Of a stretch of 64,000 bases of DNA, positions 52,801 to 64,000 are shown one piece after another. The stretch comes from Mansonella perstans (taxonomy: Eukaryota > Nematoda > Chromadorea > Rhabditida > Onchocercidae). Location: the NCBI GenBank assembly GCA_037074765.1, contig JBAMDO010000580.1:992001-1056000 (forward strand), written 5' to 3'. The position numbers and the translations under genes are program-made. Each line of letters opens with the position of its first letter. Positions within the stretch are counted from its first letter, which is position 1. The notes beneath the pieces were generated by a model, which did not search any database, was not told the origin of the DNA, and saw only the letters and a list, made by a program, of their open reading frames with translations.

Positions 52801-55800
52801 AACAATTTGCGCAAGAGCTTGTTGAGGTTCTTTTTGTGCTTGCGGTGTGTAACAAAGTTGTATCCATTCTCGCAATATCATTTCTACTTTGCTCTGCAAC
52901 TCAGCACCATCTTCCATATTATCGCTCCGTAGATGCGTGCCGTTTCCAATTGGACCAGATGGTGGTACTGATGCAGCAAGTACTGCCGGTAAGTTGTTAT
53001 GCACGCGTTCAGCGATGGTTGAAGGTGGTGGCAATGATGCAACATTTCGTGACCCAATAATAACTTCGTTATTTAGTGGTACTGCTGCCGTTGCAAAACT
53101 AAAACTTCATCATCGTCTTTACAAATGAGAATTGTCAAAAATGTTTCAGTCAAGGAACTAAAAACATTGAATCATGCTGTGAAAGTCTTATATACCTGTC
53201 AGGAGTCGGCCGATTTTGTCCGAATTGCTGAGCCTTAGCTAGCTGTTCCATCGTGAGAGGCATTGATTCGGAAACTGCTTGCCGCGAATGCATTGGATTA
53301 TTCATTGTCAACAGTTTTAGAAATCGCTGAGCAAATATTAAAGCCTGTAAAAGGAGCCACTTTATCAGTTGAAAGAAAATTAATACTCTCACAATCATTA
53401 AACTGCAGCAATACAAATCCCGCCAATCTTTAAAAATACTCAACTTTTGTTACTAAGCGACATCGTTACAATTTCACGAAGAAGTAAAGTTGGTATAGAA
53501 ATTCATGGAAGTTATAAATTCAATTCGGATTTAAAATGGAAATGCTGTAGTCATTCGACACGATACTGCGCTTGATACAGTAAAACGTTGCAGTAGTAAA
53601 GTTGAATGCACATTTAAAAAAAAAAAAAAAACTATTGCTGAACAAAGAATGAAAAAAAAGACTTCAAAATTGCTGCCGCTATCGATCAACATCGCTAAAT
53701 TCTGATCATAAACATTCATTTGGATGAGCATATGTTTCGCAAGCAAATCCATAGCATCGACGTTGAATCGATAATCTAATCGGCAATCCACGATCACCCG
53801 AGTCATCCGACGAGCTAGGTCACCCAAGGGAATCTGTGTTAGTAAGATACGACAAAGTTGAAGAAAGACGTCTTTCAATCTGCGATTCCAGTCCACTTCC
53901 GGAGGTGCTGAAACGATAGATTTGCAAGCAGAAAAATTTACTTTTTAAGCGCAATTTCCAATGTTTTTAAGATACTGCGATAAAGCATAAATACATGGGA
54001 GCCAAAATCTCGATGACAGCAGCAGAACCCTTTTATGAAGCAACCAAAACAGCAGGCTTAATCCACACCGCACACTTTCAGTTACGTAGTTCTAGCTGGC
54101 TAAACTTCTAAAGTATATGTGAAATTTCAATATGGCGTTTGGAACTCCCAAAATAAATACAATAATGCTTCAAGCAAGGACATAATGATATGGTACTTGT
54201 CACCATTGCTAACTGTTGCTGCCATTCCCAGTCCTATTCTAACTTGATATGTACAAGTTATTAGAAGAAACACACAGTAAAAATAGGAATATGAACAGTC
54301 AAACATACACAATTGATGGTGTTGAAATTCTGCATTTTTGTATGCACACAAGACTTGCTCAACAATACGCTGTATACAGTTATGCATTTGGATTGGTTCA
54401 CGTGGATTTGATGCCAACTGCGATGCTGCATCACGAATATTAGCAATTGCAGCACTTGCGCGATAGTTCGGTACACCATAAGCGGATAATATTGAATCAA
54501 TGTCATGCACAAGTACTTGTAAAGCTGTCACAAATTGCTCCACTTCTTTGTCCATACCAGGCTATAAAAATCGCTATGATATCATCCCACGGTCGTAAGA
54601 CAGTTATAAAAAAACGGTTATAAAAACGAGTATTTTTTTTAAATACGAGTTACGGTTTAGCATAATTTCTTAGATGACAGAAGTTCAGATTAATGTAATA
54701 ACAAAGACTGTTTTACGATATGAAATTTAAAACACCATACCTGCTGAATCACTGGCTGCATGGCAGTTGGAGTGGATGATTTCATGACACTGAAATCGAC
54801 TATCATATCTTCGGCTGTTGTTGGTTTAAAACCACAAATCCGGCTGAAAATTAATTCTCTAGCACCATAAAATTAAACCGATTTAAATTATTTTATTCCC
54901 TCATTCTTTACTAGTAGTGCAGAAAATTTTTAATACCTGGAGAATTCATCATAAACAATCATCTGCTGATTTGTAACTGATCCAACACGAAGTCGTATTT
55001 TTTCTGGCATTTGCTGAGCTCGTGCAAGAGCAACAGGATCAGCATACTGCCGCCCTTCAAGACGACATTGCTTTCTAGTAGTAAATTCAGATTCAAGACG
55101 TTTATCCATTTCCGGAGTTGCTTTCTCACATGCTGTTTTAACTATAAAATTTGTTGCCAGTTCCACGTTATCCTCTGCAATCGTTGTCGCAGCTTCATCG
55201 ATTAGTTTCTGCTGTAAAAAAAGGCAAGTAAAATTATATTCAGAAAATACAAAAATATTCAATTTATTCTGTTCTTATTAAAAAAACCATTTACTTGCTC
55301 CGGTGTAATATTGCATCGCAAAGAATTTGTGAACGCCGTTTTAAGAAATCCTAAGATAGTTGAAGACAGTGGCTCTCTGCATGTTATAGATGCCATTCCC
55401 GCTGTCATCGCTCGAATCATATGTTGTGAGGCACGGCGTATTCTTTGCTCGTCAGGTTCCAGTGCAAAATCCTGAAATTTTACGCTCATAAAAATTTATA
55501 GTCATTACAATAAAATGATTATATAGGAAAAAAAAAAGCAAAATTAAACGAGAGAAAATATCATCAAAATAATTCAAGACTACCTTCTTGCAGATATGTT
55601 CTGTAACATGCATGGCAATTCGGATTGCCCGTTCAGTAACTGGTCCAATCAGTTCTTTAATCGCATGATTAATTGCTGGCCGAACGACATGTTTCAACTG
55701 CGGATTCAGCTAAAACTTTGATGCATCACAACAAAATTATTGTCACAGAAACACCAGAGAAATAAATTAGATTTATCTTTTGATGTAGCAAAAAAGTATT

Positions 55801-58800
55801 TTCTGTATTTCAGATTAAAAAATAAAGGTGAAAACCAAATTTGACCTGAAACAGCGGTAACGAAGCTGACAGCTTCAAATGTGGTGCAAGACCATCAAAG
55901 GAAACAATGTTTATGTCGTGATAATGAAAATGAGCTGCTGTTTGCACTTGCGTAGTACTTGGAGACTGACCTCCTAAATAGCAAATTATTATTCAAAACT
56001 CTATCATGTATTCAGATAAGTTTAAATAATGCCAACAGAATTCACATTTCAGTTCAATACAAACTTTAAGGAACAACGTTCAAGATTTACGAAATGAAGC
56101 CAAGCGAGGAAAAGGGTGCACCAAACATTAAAATATTTTTTTTTAGACTAGAAACTAACAACACTGCCTTAGACAGTAGAGTTATATCCTTTACAATAAA
56201 TGGAATTCCCCTTGTCTTGCTGCCATAACGGAATATATTCGAATTCCGCTGAAGAAAAGGGACAATGATTGGGTTGAGAAGGCCAGAAAGTTAATCGCAG
56301 CAAGACTAACTTGAAGAAGTGTTTAAAATAATAAAAATTAAGGTTAGTCATAACGACAGAGAAAGCTTATCCATGAATAAAGACTGCTGAACCTACTAAG
56401 CCTATGTAAGAGGAAAAACCTAAATGTACTTTTACAGAAAGCGGGATTTATCCGCCCCAGGTAGTAAGTCTTTTCAGGAAACCTTAAAGGATTAGTTGGT
56501 AAACTACAAATATTCCTTTCGTAATTAAAGTTGAATCAAATCTAGAGTTTATGCTGCAATAAGTTTTACTCGGCATAGCGATGTTTGATAAATTGCCAAT
56601 CAAATGATCAACATCAGCAGTTACTGTCTGTGGTATACCTGCTACAATTTCTGCAGAAGTTTCAGAACTGGCACGCACTGCTGGGACAGATGTTGTCATC
56701 TGAAAGTGAATCTATTATAATACAAATAATATTATGAGCAGAGCATTAGAGCTCACAGCTGTGTTTTTTGGAGCTATAGTTTAACAAATAATACTTCTTT
56801 CAAATATAAGCGCAAGCTAATGAAAACTTATTTTCAGAATGCAATCAAATTCAATGAGAGAGATAAGAATTTTTCAAACAACAACAACAAATACCTGCAG
56901 TTCAGGTGGTTTCAACATTTTTAGATCGCCTAACTGTTGCGGAAGTTTTATCAATCGTTCGGTATCTTTTAACACATCCTCTATTGTGAGCTTGCTTAGG
57001 TCAACACCCAATTCTTTACAAAGTACTTCTATTTCGAATTTCAAATTTAATTTCAAATCTGGTTGGTTATGAAGTTCCGCCAAAATTTTAAAAATCGCTT
57101 TTATCCACGCACAGTTCGGACCAAAGATCTGTAAACGGCAAGTTAAAATAAAAAATTTTCTTTGTTCAGACTGAATATTGAATGACCATAAATGTTTACC
57201 TGACTTTTGCTGCAAGAAACAAGAATTTTCGCGATGAAGGGAACAACAAACAGAAGTTCTTGTTGTCCTTTGTAATAAGCCTCCATAAGTAGAGATTTCA
57301 TATCCAAATCCTTAAATTAAAATCATTAGCATTTTCGTGAGAAAAAATTTCTAAGATCTAAGAAATACCGATGTAACAATTGGATGGTCGCGGGCAATTG
57401 TAATCGCGCCCAGCCATAAGCCGAGATTTTTCAGCAACTGCCTGTCGCCAAAGTTCGTCGCCGCTTGTCGCTTATCGCTTCGTAAAAGGATCTCAAACAG
57501 AAGAAATGAAATATGATCTAAACTGCAGTGTGCGAAATGACTCAAACAAATTTCATTTTTTAATTGTATTCAACTGGTTTACGAAAATGCCTTCCCCAAT
57601 ACTTTGGAACATGTTTTAAAGTATATATCTGATATAAAGTGTAGCTCCTAAACAACATCTTACACTGACAACATTTTCAACTAAAACTATTGTTTCTTGA
57701 TCAAGCAACTGTTATCATCAAAGCTGTAGCAAACTCTTGGTCAACCAGCTGTTATCATATCAACAGATGCTCTTGGCAGAAATGCTCTTTTATATGGGCT
57801 TCAGGGAAACATGACTTCCCACATATTAACATGAAATCAAATGAACTGATGCCATGTGTAAGAAAAGCCAATAGTGAAATCTTCAATACGCCTGTTGGAG
57901 AACAAAAAATTCTTACCTGAACTTACAACATAGTTTATAATTTGTTGTTAAAAGCAGTACCTTTATGTTCCTAAAAGTTTCCAGCTTCACAAATTCTTCC
58001 AACTTTTTATTTTCGATCGCCAAAAGAAAGAGATTGTAGAGAGGTTGAAAATTCTGCTCAATACTAACGCGTTTCATTACCAAATACTGTGCCAACCATC
58101 GAATGAAATCATCATCTAATTCTTCGATCATAATTTTTATTTCTTCGACCTAAACAGATGCAAAAATTTATATAAATCTCAAATTCAATTTCAGGAACAA
58201 AATTTGATTATATTAATCTGTTCAGTTATAAACAAGCACAGCACACATTAAAACCTACCTTTTTCGGAAGATTGATTTGGCTCAAATTATTGAACAAAAA
58301 TGCAACTTTTTCCATTACAGCTTCAGATGGTTGCTTTATTTGACTACCTTCTTTTTCAGTTGCATTGACCAGTGTGTCAACACTAGTGACTGACAACACC
58401 GATGAACCCTGAAAAGATTAAGGTATTAAAGTACTATAAAAAAAAACACTGGATAATTTAACTTGATTTGGTTCATGCTTCAAGATTACTAATCCAAGCA
58501 GCACAAAGTCAAAAAGTCCGAAGTCTTACAGAACGAGCTGCTAAAGCTCGATTTATGTCAGTTGTTGTTCGTTGCTGCGGCTGCCAATTTGGTGTTTCAC
58601 GACCAGGAACATGTGGCTGTTGTCCCTGTATACCACTGGTCACATAATCCTAAACAAGCATATATGTTACAAGTTCACTAACATATCACATTTACTTTAA
58701 TACAATATGTCATGAGAATATATGAGAAAAACCTGATACTAGAAAAAGAATCCTTGAAAACTAATCAAATGCTTTTCGGACTGAAAAGGAAATCACAAAT

Positions 58801-61800
58801 TTTTTCCATCCATAATACAAAATATTCCTTCCTAACTCTTTTTCTTCCAAACTTTCAGCTGTTTTTATCTTTGTTAATGAAAATGCAAAGTTTTTTTTCA
58901 TTTTTTTATTGATCAAATACTACACCTTTAAATTTTGTGGAAAATGCTGGAAATTCCGTTGGTTTGCAATCATAACGCACACTTTGGGATACAAACTCAA
59001 TTTTGTTCGGCATGCATTAAGAGCTACGATTCCAAATGTCCAAAGCATACTACCCGGTTCTGCTTGCAATGATTCAATTACTTTTCTCACCGCGGTAGCA
59101 AACTGTAAGTTTCTGAAATACAAATCTCATTAAACATGTATTTCAGAAATTTTGTCATTTGATAATTACGACTGATATTGCAAATTAAAGATTTTTTGAA
59201 TCTCACGGATGATAGTTAAATGATTATTATGTGCTAAAATCTTATGCCACCAAAACAGGAAGATGGTTACTCAATGACCCAAAAATTTTGTAAACGTCAA
59301 ACAAAGATGTAAGGAAATGAATGGAAACATACGAAATAACACCCTCACGAATAATGCTGCCGTAAACTTCTGCAGTTGTTCTTAATTCTCGTTCAGGATA
59401 TTCATGAAAAAACCGATATTCTTCAAATAAATTCTTCACCACACATGCCAAAATATCCTGTAAATAAAAAATATTCTGTTTCGTTAACGTCTAGCATATA
59501 AACACAAATACAAAAATAATATGAAAGACAGAACCTTATCCCTTTGCACATTTGATGCTTTAAACTGTTTCAAGCGTTCAACAAAATCTGCGACTGGCAT
59601 TTGCATATGTTGAGAGTATATCTACAAAAAAAAAAGAAAATATTCCATAATCCTAACTACGGTTTTTATGAGTTTCAATACTCTATTAGGTTTTTTCAAT
59701 ACTTATAAGTTCCAATACTCTATTCTATCAAAATATCTATTCCTCGGGAAACACTAGTATCCAGCTTCCTCATTCATTATCAATCTTTCACTGAAAATTT
59801 TTCAAAGATTTTTAGGAAAAAAATGAATCGTGAAAAGTATCCTCTATTCCGTGTTTTTCCAATTTAAAAATGTGTAAGCAGAGGATTCCTCAAGTTTCAT
59901 TAAAAATAAAAGCACATTACTTGTTGAAAGTACATATTTGCTTCATTCTGAATTTCTTCACTGAATTGTACAGAAGTAAGATCGTCTATAGATGCAGATG
60001 GTACAGTGATACGACCTGGCGAGCCACCACAGGGAGGTTGTTGTTGTTGCTGTTGCTGCTGCTGCCCAGTTGCGTTATGCACAAATGAACTGTTTCCATT
60101 CAGCACACCTCCTCAAAACAAAGTGAAAAAATGATTATCCTTTATAATTACAGTCAGCTCTTTCATCGCTAACTATTCTTCATAACAGTGGAATTCGAAA
60201 TTCACCGTGCTGCTCCGAAAGAATATTGTAACAGCATGATGAATTATATATTCAACAATGGAAGCACATGATCCTAATGTTACATTAACAGTTCCAGTTC
60301 GGATGTTAGTGATCTAATTTGGTTTTAAAAACAAGATGTCACAGAGTCTTCTTAGTTCGAGTGAGATTTCTGTGAATTTTTGTCACCAAAAATCTGCATG
60401 GAAAAAATCAGTAAAGCTAATGTATCAAAGAAACAAAATAGTGACCAACCTGCTGAACCAGGCGCACCAGGTGGCACGCGGAAATCAAGAGTCGATGAAG
60501 GTCCACTACTGGATGCCGGTGTTGTTCGTACACCACCAGATCCTACAACCGTGAGAAAAGAATTTGTACAACAGGTAAAAAAATTTTTATGTTGTAATAA
60601 ATAATTCCAAATTTCAGAAAAAAAAGTAGTTTCAACTTCACATTCACCCACTGAGCTCAATCAAGAAGCGTAATTTGCTAAATAAGTGAGAAGTCTCACT
60701 GGAAACATTTTGCTTTAACATGTGATTCTTCGATTAGTGGAGTCACTTTTTCTCATTTAGTTTCATTTATATTTAGCCAAGTGGCTTTTGCACCTTAACA
60801 GTATTAGCATTTTGTTATCAGCTATACAGCAATCAACCAAAAGCTTATTTCCCGACCTAATTTACATCACCTTAAAATTGAGGTGACTGAAAAATATTAA
60901 TACTTAGAAATGAAACTAATCAGAACAGTCGCAAAGTTCGAGAACACTTCATACCTGGTAAACCAACTGGCATACTCCAGCCAGGTCCACCAGCTCCAGG
61001 TCCTGGTCGCGCTTGTGTTGTTGGTATTCCACTATTCATAAAACCTGTCCTCATCATCTGCCCGGATGGGGACATTGATAAAGCATGACTTCCATTAAAA
61101 TTCGGTTGCAAAACGTTAGCTGCATTTGTTGCCTAGAAAAAGCAAAAGATCCGGTAGTAGAGCCTGCATTTCCTAGATTTTCAAGGAAATGCGTCTGCTG
61201 AACAGGCAATCAATCATTTACACTCACTTTGAGCAATTCATTAGCTTGCGCAAAAGGTCCGGTAGTAGAACCTGGAACGCATAGATTTGTTCCTGTGCCA
61301 CTTCCAAAAATTTGCACTGAACCAGGCAAATTCCCTTGCTGTTGCTGTCGATTTTGCATTTGCTGTGCAGCTGCTTAAAATGTTATATTTGTTAAGCAAT
61401 ATTTCAATTGAAGAGATCTACCAAAACTCAGTTTTGTGAATTTCTAAGGATCATTACCAAGCATATCTCTATTTGATGCACCAAATCCAGTTGTTCCGAA
61501 TGGAAAATTACCAAAGCTGCCAGTAGGTTGTTGTACCGGCACCGATGGTGCTGCTATACCAGTATTAAACATATTCGACGTTGATGAATGTGCAGTTCCA
61601 GCCACGTTTAATTGCGTTCGTGAAGTTAACATCGATGATAAACGTCCTTCACCGCTTTTCAGCTGTTTACAAAATATGAATTTAATTTTTCATGTGAGAC
61701 TCCACTAGTTAGAAAAAAGAATTTTTTGGAATTTATCATTATCTGATGAGAATATGCTCAACAAGTAATTGATTATTGAAATCAACAAGCAATTGATTAT

Positions 61801-64000
61801 TGAAATAAAGCAACAACAAGAAACACCGACCTCCTAACTGAACCTTTTTTATGATAAGAATGACTGAGCTTGATTTTAAAACAATTGCACATTTCTATTG
61901 ATAAAAATTCTAAGTGAGAAGTGACACCAGTCATTATCTATCAATCCTCATTTACACACACACACTTCGCGAAACAATTTAAAACCATAAACGAACCCCG
62001 GGTATTTGACAGCAAAGAGAAGATAAATCATTGATTGATGCACTAGACATACAAGTCGCCCGTGAAAGAGCATTTAATAGCACTCTGATTGTCTCTTGCG
62101 GCAAAACACTATTGCTCATCATGCCCGCTGGTAACCGCCGACGTATGTAACATATAATCTGCGAAGCAAACGCATCCTGCATCGAGAAAAATGATGAAAT
62201 TTGAGAATCTGAATTCGTTACTTCCATCACTTACTTATAGCATTAGAATCAGTTTTACTATCTTACCTACACTAAGGTTAAACACAAGAACAGATCTTAC
62301 TCCATATAATGCTAATTTATCATCAATCCATTTATCCAACTTTAGAAAATCTCTTCTCGAAGCCAAACATGCCAAATCAATTGTAAAGGGAAATTGTGGA
62401 ACGTTGAATAGTTCGGCTAAGCCCTGAAATGTTAAAAGATTTTGCTTTCTTTACAACTTCCTGTTTATGGTCTATCTGATCAACAAGTAAATTAGCATTA
62501 CTGATCTTGTTTAATGCAAGATATATTCATTTCTTGTGACAGCATGAAATGCTAAAAATTAAAATGAATTTATGAGGTCAAACATGGACCAGTTCCTAAG
62601 AAAAAAACTTTTTCGCTAAGGCTGCCTAACAGTGGTAATTTGTTGAACTTGAAAACAGCTTACAGCTTCAAATTACATTAAAAATCACAGCAATTAACTA
62701 CTAATAAAGAAAAAACTTCATGATGCAGAAATACTGACGTCTGGTTTAAGTTCATGAGCTACTTCTAAGATTCGGGACAATTTTGCCTGATCATCTGGAT
62801 TTTTCATATAATAACTGCAAAGAGCAGTTAAAATCGTTGTTCGCAATTGTACTTTTTCTTCGCAATTCCAAACTACATTCAATACCGGAACAGCATTCGG
62901 ATGATTTCCAATTAGCGTTGGTATGAGCATTTGCATTAGATGAATGCGCAAATTTGATGTAGGTAACTAAAAAATAATAAAACTGTTTACTCTATGTTCC
63001 AAAATCTCAAAGAATGATAACTGTCTAGAATAATGCAATTTTTTAAAGTAACATGCCTGCATTTGCAATAAAGCTAATAATAAAACATCCGGACAAGCAC
63101 TAGTTGGTTTATGCAAAATACTCATCACAGCATTCACCAGTTTTCTCACTTCACCTAGACGAATTAACGTATCCACCAAATCCAAGCACCGCCTAAAATT
63201 GGATATGTTATAAAAGTTGTCACGAAAATTATTTACAAAAAAATCACAAAAATTGCAATACTCACCAGTTACTTAATTCTCTTGTTTCTTCCGGCTGTAC
63301 TTTCAGTGCAGTCAAATTCACTGCTTTGTGAGGATAGTCAGAAAAGCAGAACACGTCAGGATTTTGTAATATTTGTTCAATCCATGACAACTGCAAAGAA
63401 GCTAATCGTAAAACAATTGCTAAGTTTATTAGAATAAGGTTCGCTAAATATATTCAAAATAAAATCAAAATGAGTCCTTATACAACCCAGTACCCTTAAT
63501 AGGAGATGAAATCACACAAAAAACCCCATTCTAAATTTGTCTAGTGACCTTTTAACAACTATTTCAGATTTACCATTGTTAAATCATCGATTTCGATAAA
63601 ACACATATTTCAATTCGCTTAAATTTCTCAGTAACCGAAAGCAAAAGAAATTATTGCTTTCGCATCACGAATAATCGCACTAGTGACTTATTTGCTAATT
63701 GTCGGTATATTATGTAAAAATTAAGTGATACCTGGCCGTATTTGTGGAAATTCCATTCACGATACAACAGACCTATCGGAAAAGGATTAGAACCAAGACC
63801 TTCTAACAAAATTGAAGTTAGTAATTGCAACTGCGCTTTTGTCCGAATAATAAAATTTGTTTGATCCAGATGCATTATTATTTCCGACCAATTTAGATTT
63901 GGTGCCTACAAAATATTTGGACTTTCATTCGAAAAAGACTTTGTAAAAATCTAAAATAAACCAAAGTTTAAGATTTCGCACCAACTCCCGGACTGCATTG
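49843..64000 (-). CDS. CNOT1 (NOT1): CCR4-NOT complex scaffold subunit 1, N-terminus missing
   Basis: Scaffold of the CCR4-NOT deadenylase. The gene runs in from the right edge (partial exon 63982-64000) and stops at 49843-49845; about 41 exons, nearly 2170 codons, are present, so a few hundred N-terminal residues lie outside. Landmarks: LGNHPNAV-like [12 protein letters not shown] and DQAKLSRIL (62739-62966); a Gly/Ser/Gln-rich linker with nine consecutive Gln (59921-61662); [20 protein letters not shown] (58926-59112); the CAF1-binding MIF4G region with [11 protein letters not shown] (57961-58149), [14 protein letters not shown] (57369-57491) and [17 protein letters not shown] (56895-57128); [15 protein letters not shown] (55846-55973) and [14 protein letters not shown] (55295-55471); and the NOT1 C-terminal domain with [60 protein letters not shown] and [21 protein letters not shown] donor occurs at 63056. 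The join across 53908-54196 is uncertain. Confidence 0.95.
61133..61180 (-). repeat. Decayed partial copy of a CNOT1 exon inside the adjacent intron
   Basis: Intron sequence gcaaaagatccggtagtaga (+ strand) closely matches gcaaaaggtccggtagtaga inside exon 61228-61373, with similarity continuing for about 40 bases. It is a local duplication that now ends at the acceptor of the next exon. Confidence 0.6.
61759..61806. repeat. Two-copy 24 bp tandem repeat in a CNOT1 intron
   Basis: Copies at 61759-61782 and 61783-61806 share caacaag(t/c)aattgatt followed by attgaaat, with one difference. Confidence 0.8.

Noticed and set aside
60380..60604. + strand frame with a proline/glycine-rich part
   Set aside because: Antisense of CNOT1 exon 60450-60542, whose - strand reading joins in phase on both sides.
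1..64000. Bacterial endosymbiont DNA inserted in the nematode genome
   Set aside because: Every recognised gene is eukaryotic and intron-rich; no intronless bacterial-style operon, rRNA or tRNA was seen.

Overview
The window looks like nuclear DNA of a nematode, most likely a filarial-type parasite. The sequence is very AT-rich. Genes are cut into many short exons by introns with GTAAG/GTATG donors and TTTCAG-type acceptors. Several start codons sit a few bases after an orphan 3' splice acceptor, as expected for spliced-leader trans-splicing. No bacterial (for example Wolbachia) or viral gene was recognised. All gene models were built by hand from splice sites, reading-frame continuity and remembered family conservation; no search or computation was run.

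Left part, + strand (1-9450). (i) The 3' part of an unrecognised, low-complexity cytoskeletal-looking protein gene (58-3020), with a repeated GPLAST/H-x-x-x-Y motif and two alternative ends. (ii) A complete ten-exon ALG1-type mannosyltransferase gene (4066-7186), with a family-atypical basic insertion and an acidic tail. (iii) A complete four-exon gene for a 119-residue single-pass, low-complexity protein (8255-9450). A convergent spacer of about 2.8 kb follows, carrying a 3 x 30 bp tandem repeat.

Middle, - strand (12239-19021). A complete 24-exon eIF5B gene whose phases agree at every junction (1130 codons before the stop). Upstream of it lie about 12 kb (19022-31159) with no recognisable housekeeping gene. 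Reading this stretch for phase-consistent exons gave two candidate small genes. One is a five-exon secreted-peptide-like gene on the - strand (19975-23559). The other is a short two-exon reading frame on the + strand (24463-25741) with an in-frame stop. The rest holds a (TG)n tract, a perfect A/T hairpin, a short inverted-repeat element and decayed ORF fragments.

Right part, - strand (31160-64000). A very large CNOT1 (NOT1) gene runs in from beyond the right edge and ends at 49843. The PI4KA (type III alpha phosphatidylinositol 4-kinase) gene starts 430 bp downstream, at 49414, and runs to 31160 in about 46 exons. The CNOT1 poly(A) signal and the putative trans-splice acceptor of PI4KA lie only about 120 bp apart. 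That is the layout of a nematode operon, so the two may be co-transcribed.

Translation initiation (eIF5B), mRNA deadenylation (CNOT1), N-glycan assembly (ALG1) and phosphoinositide synthesis (PI4KA) are housekeeping functions with no obvious joint pathway. Five introns across four genes begin with GC instead of GT, four of them with the donor AG|GCAT.
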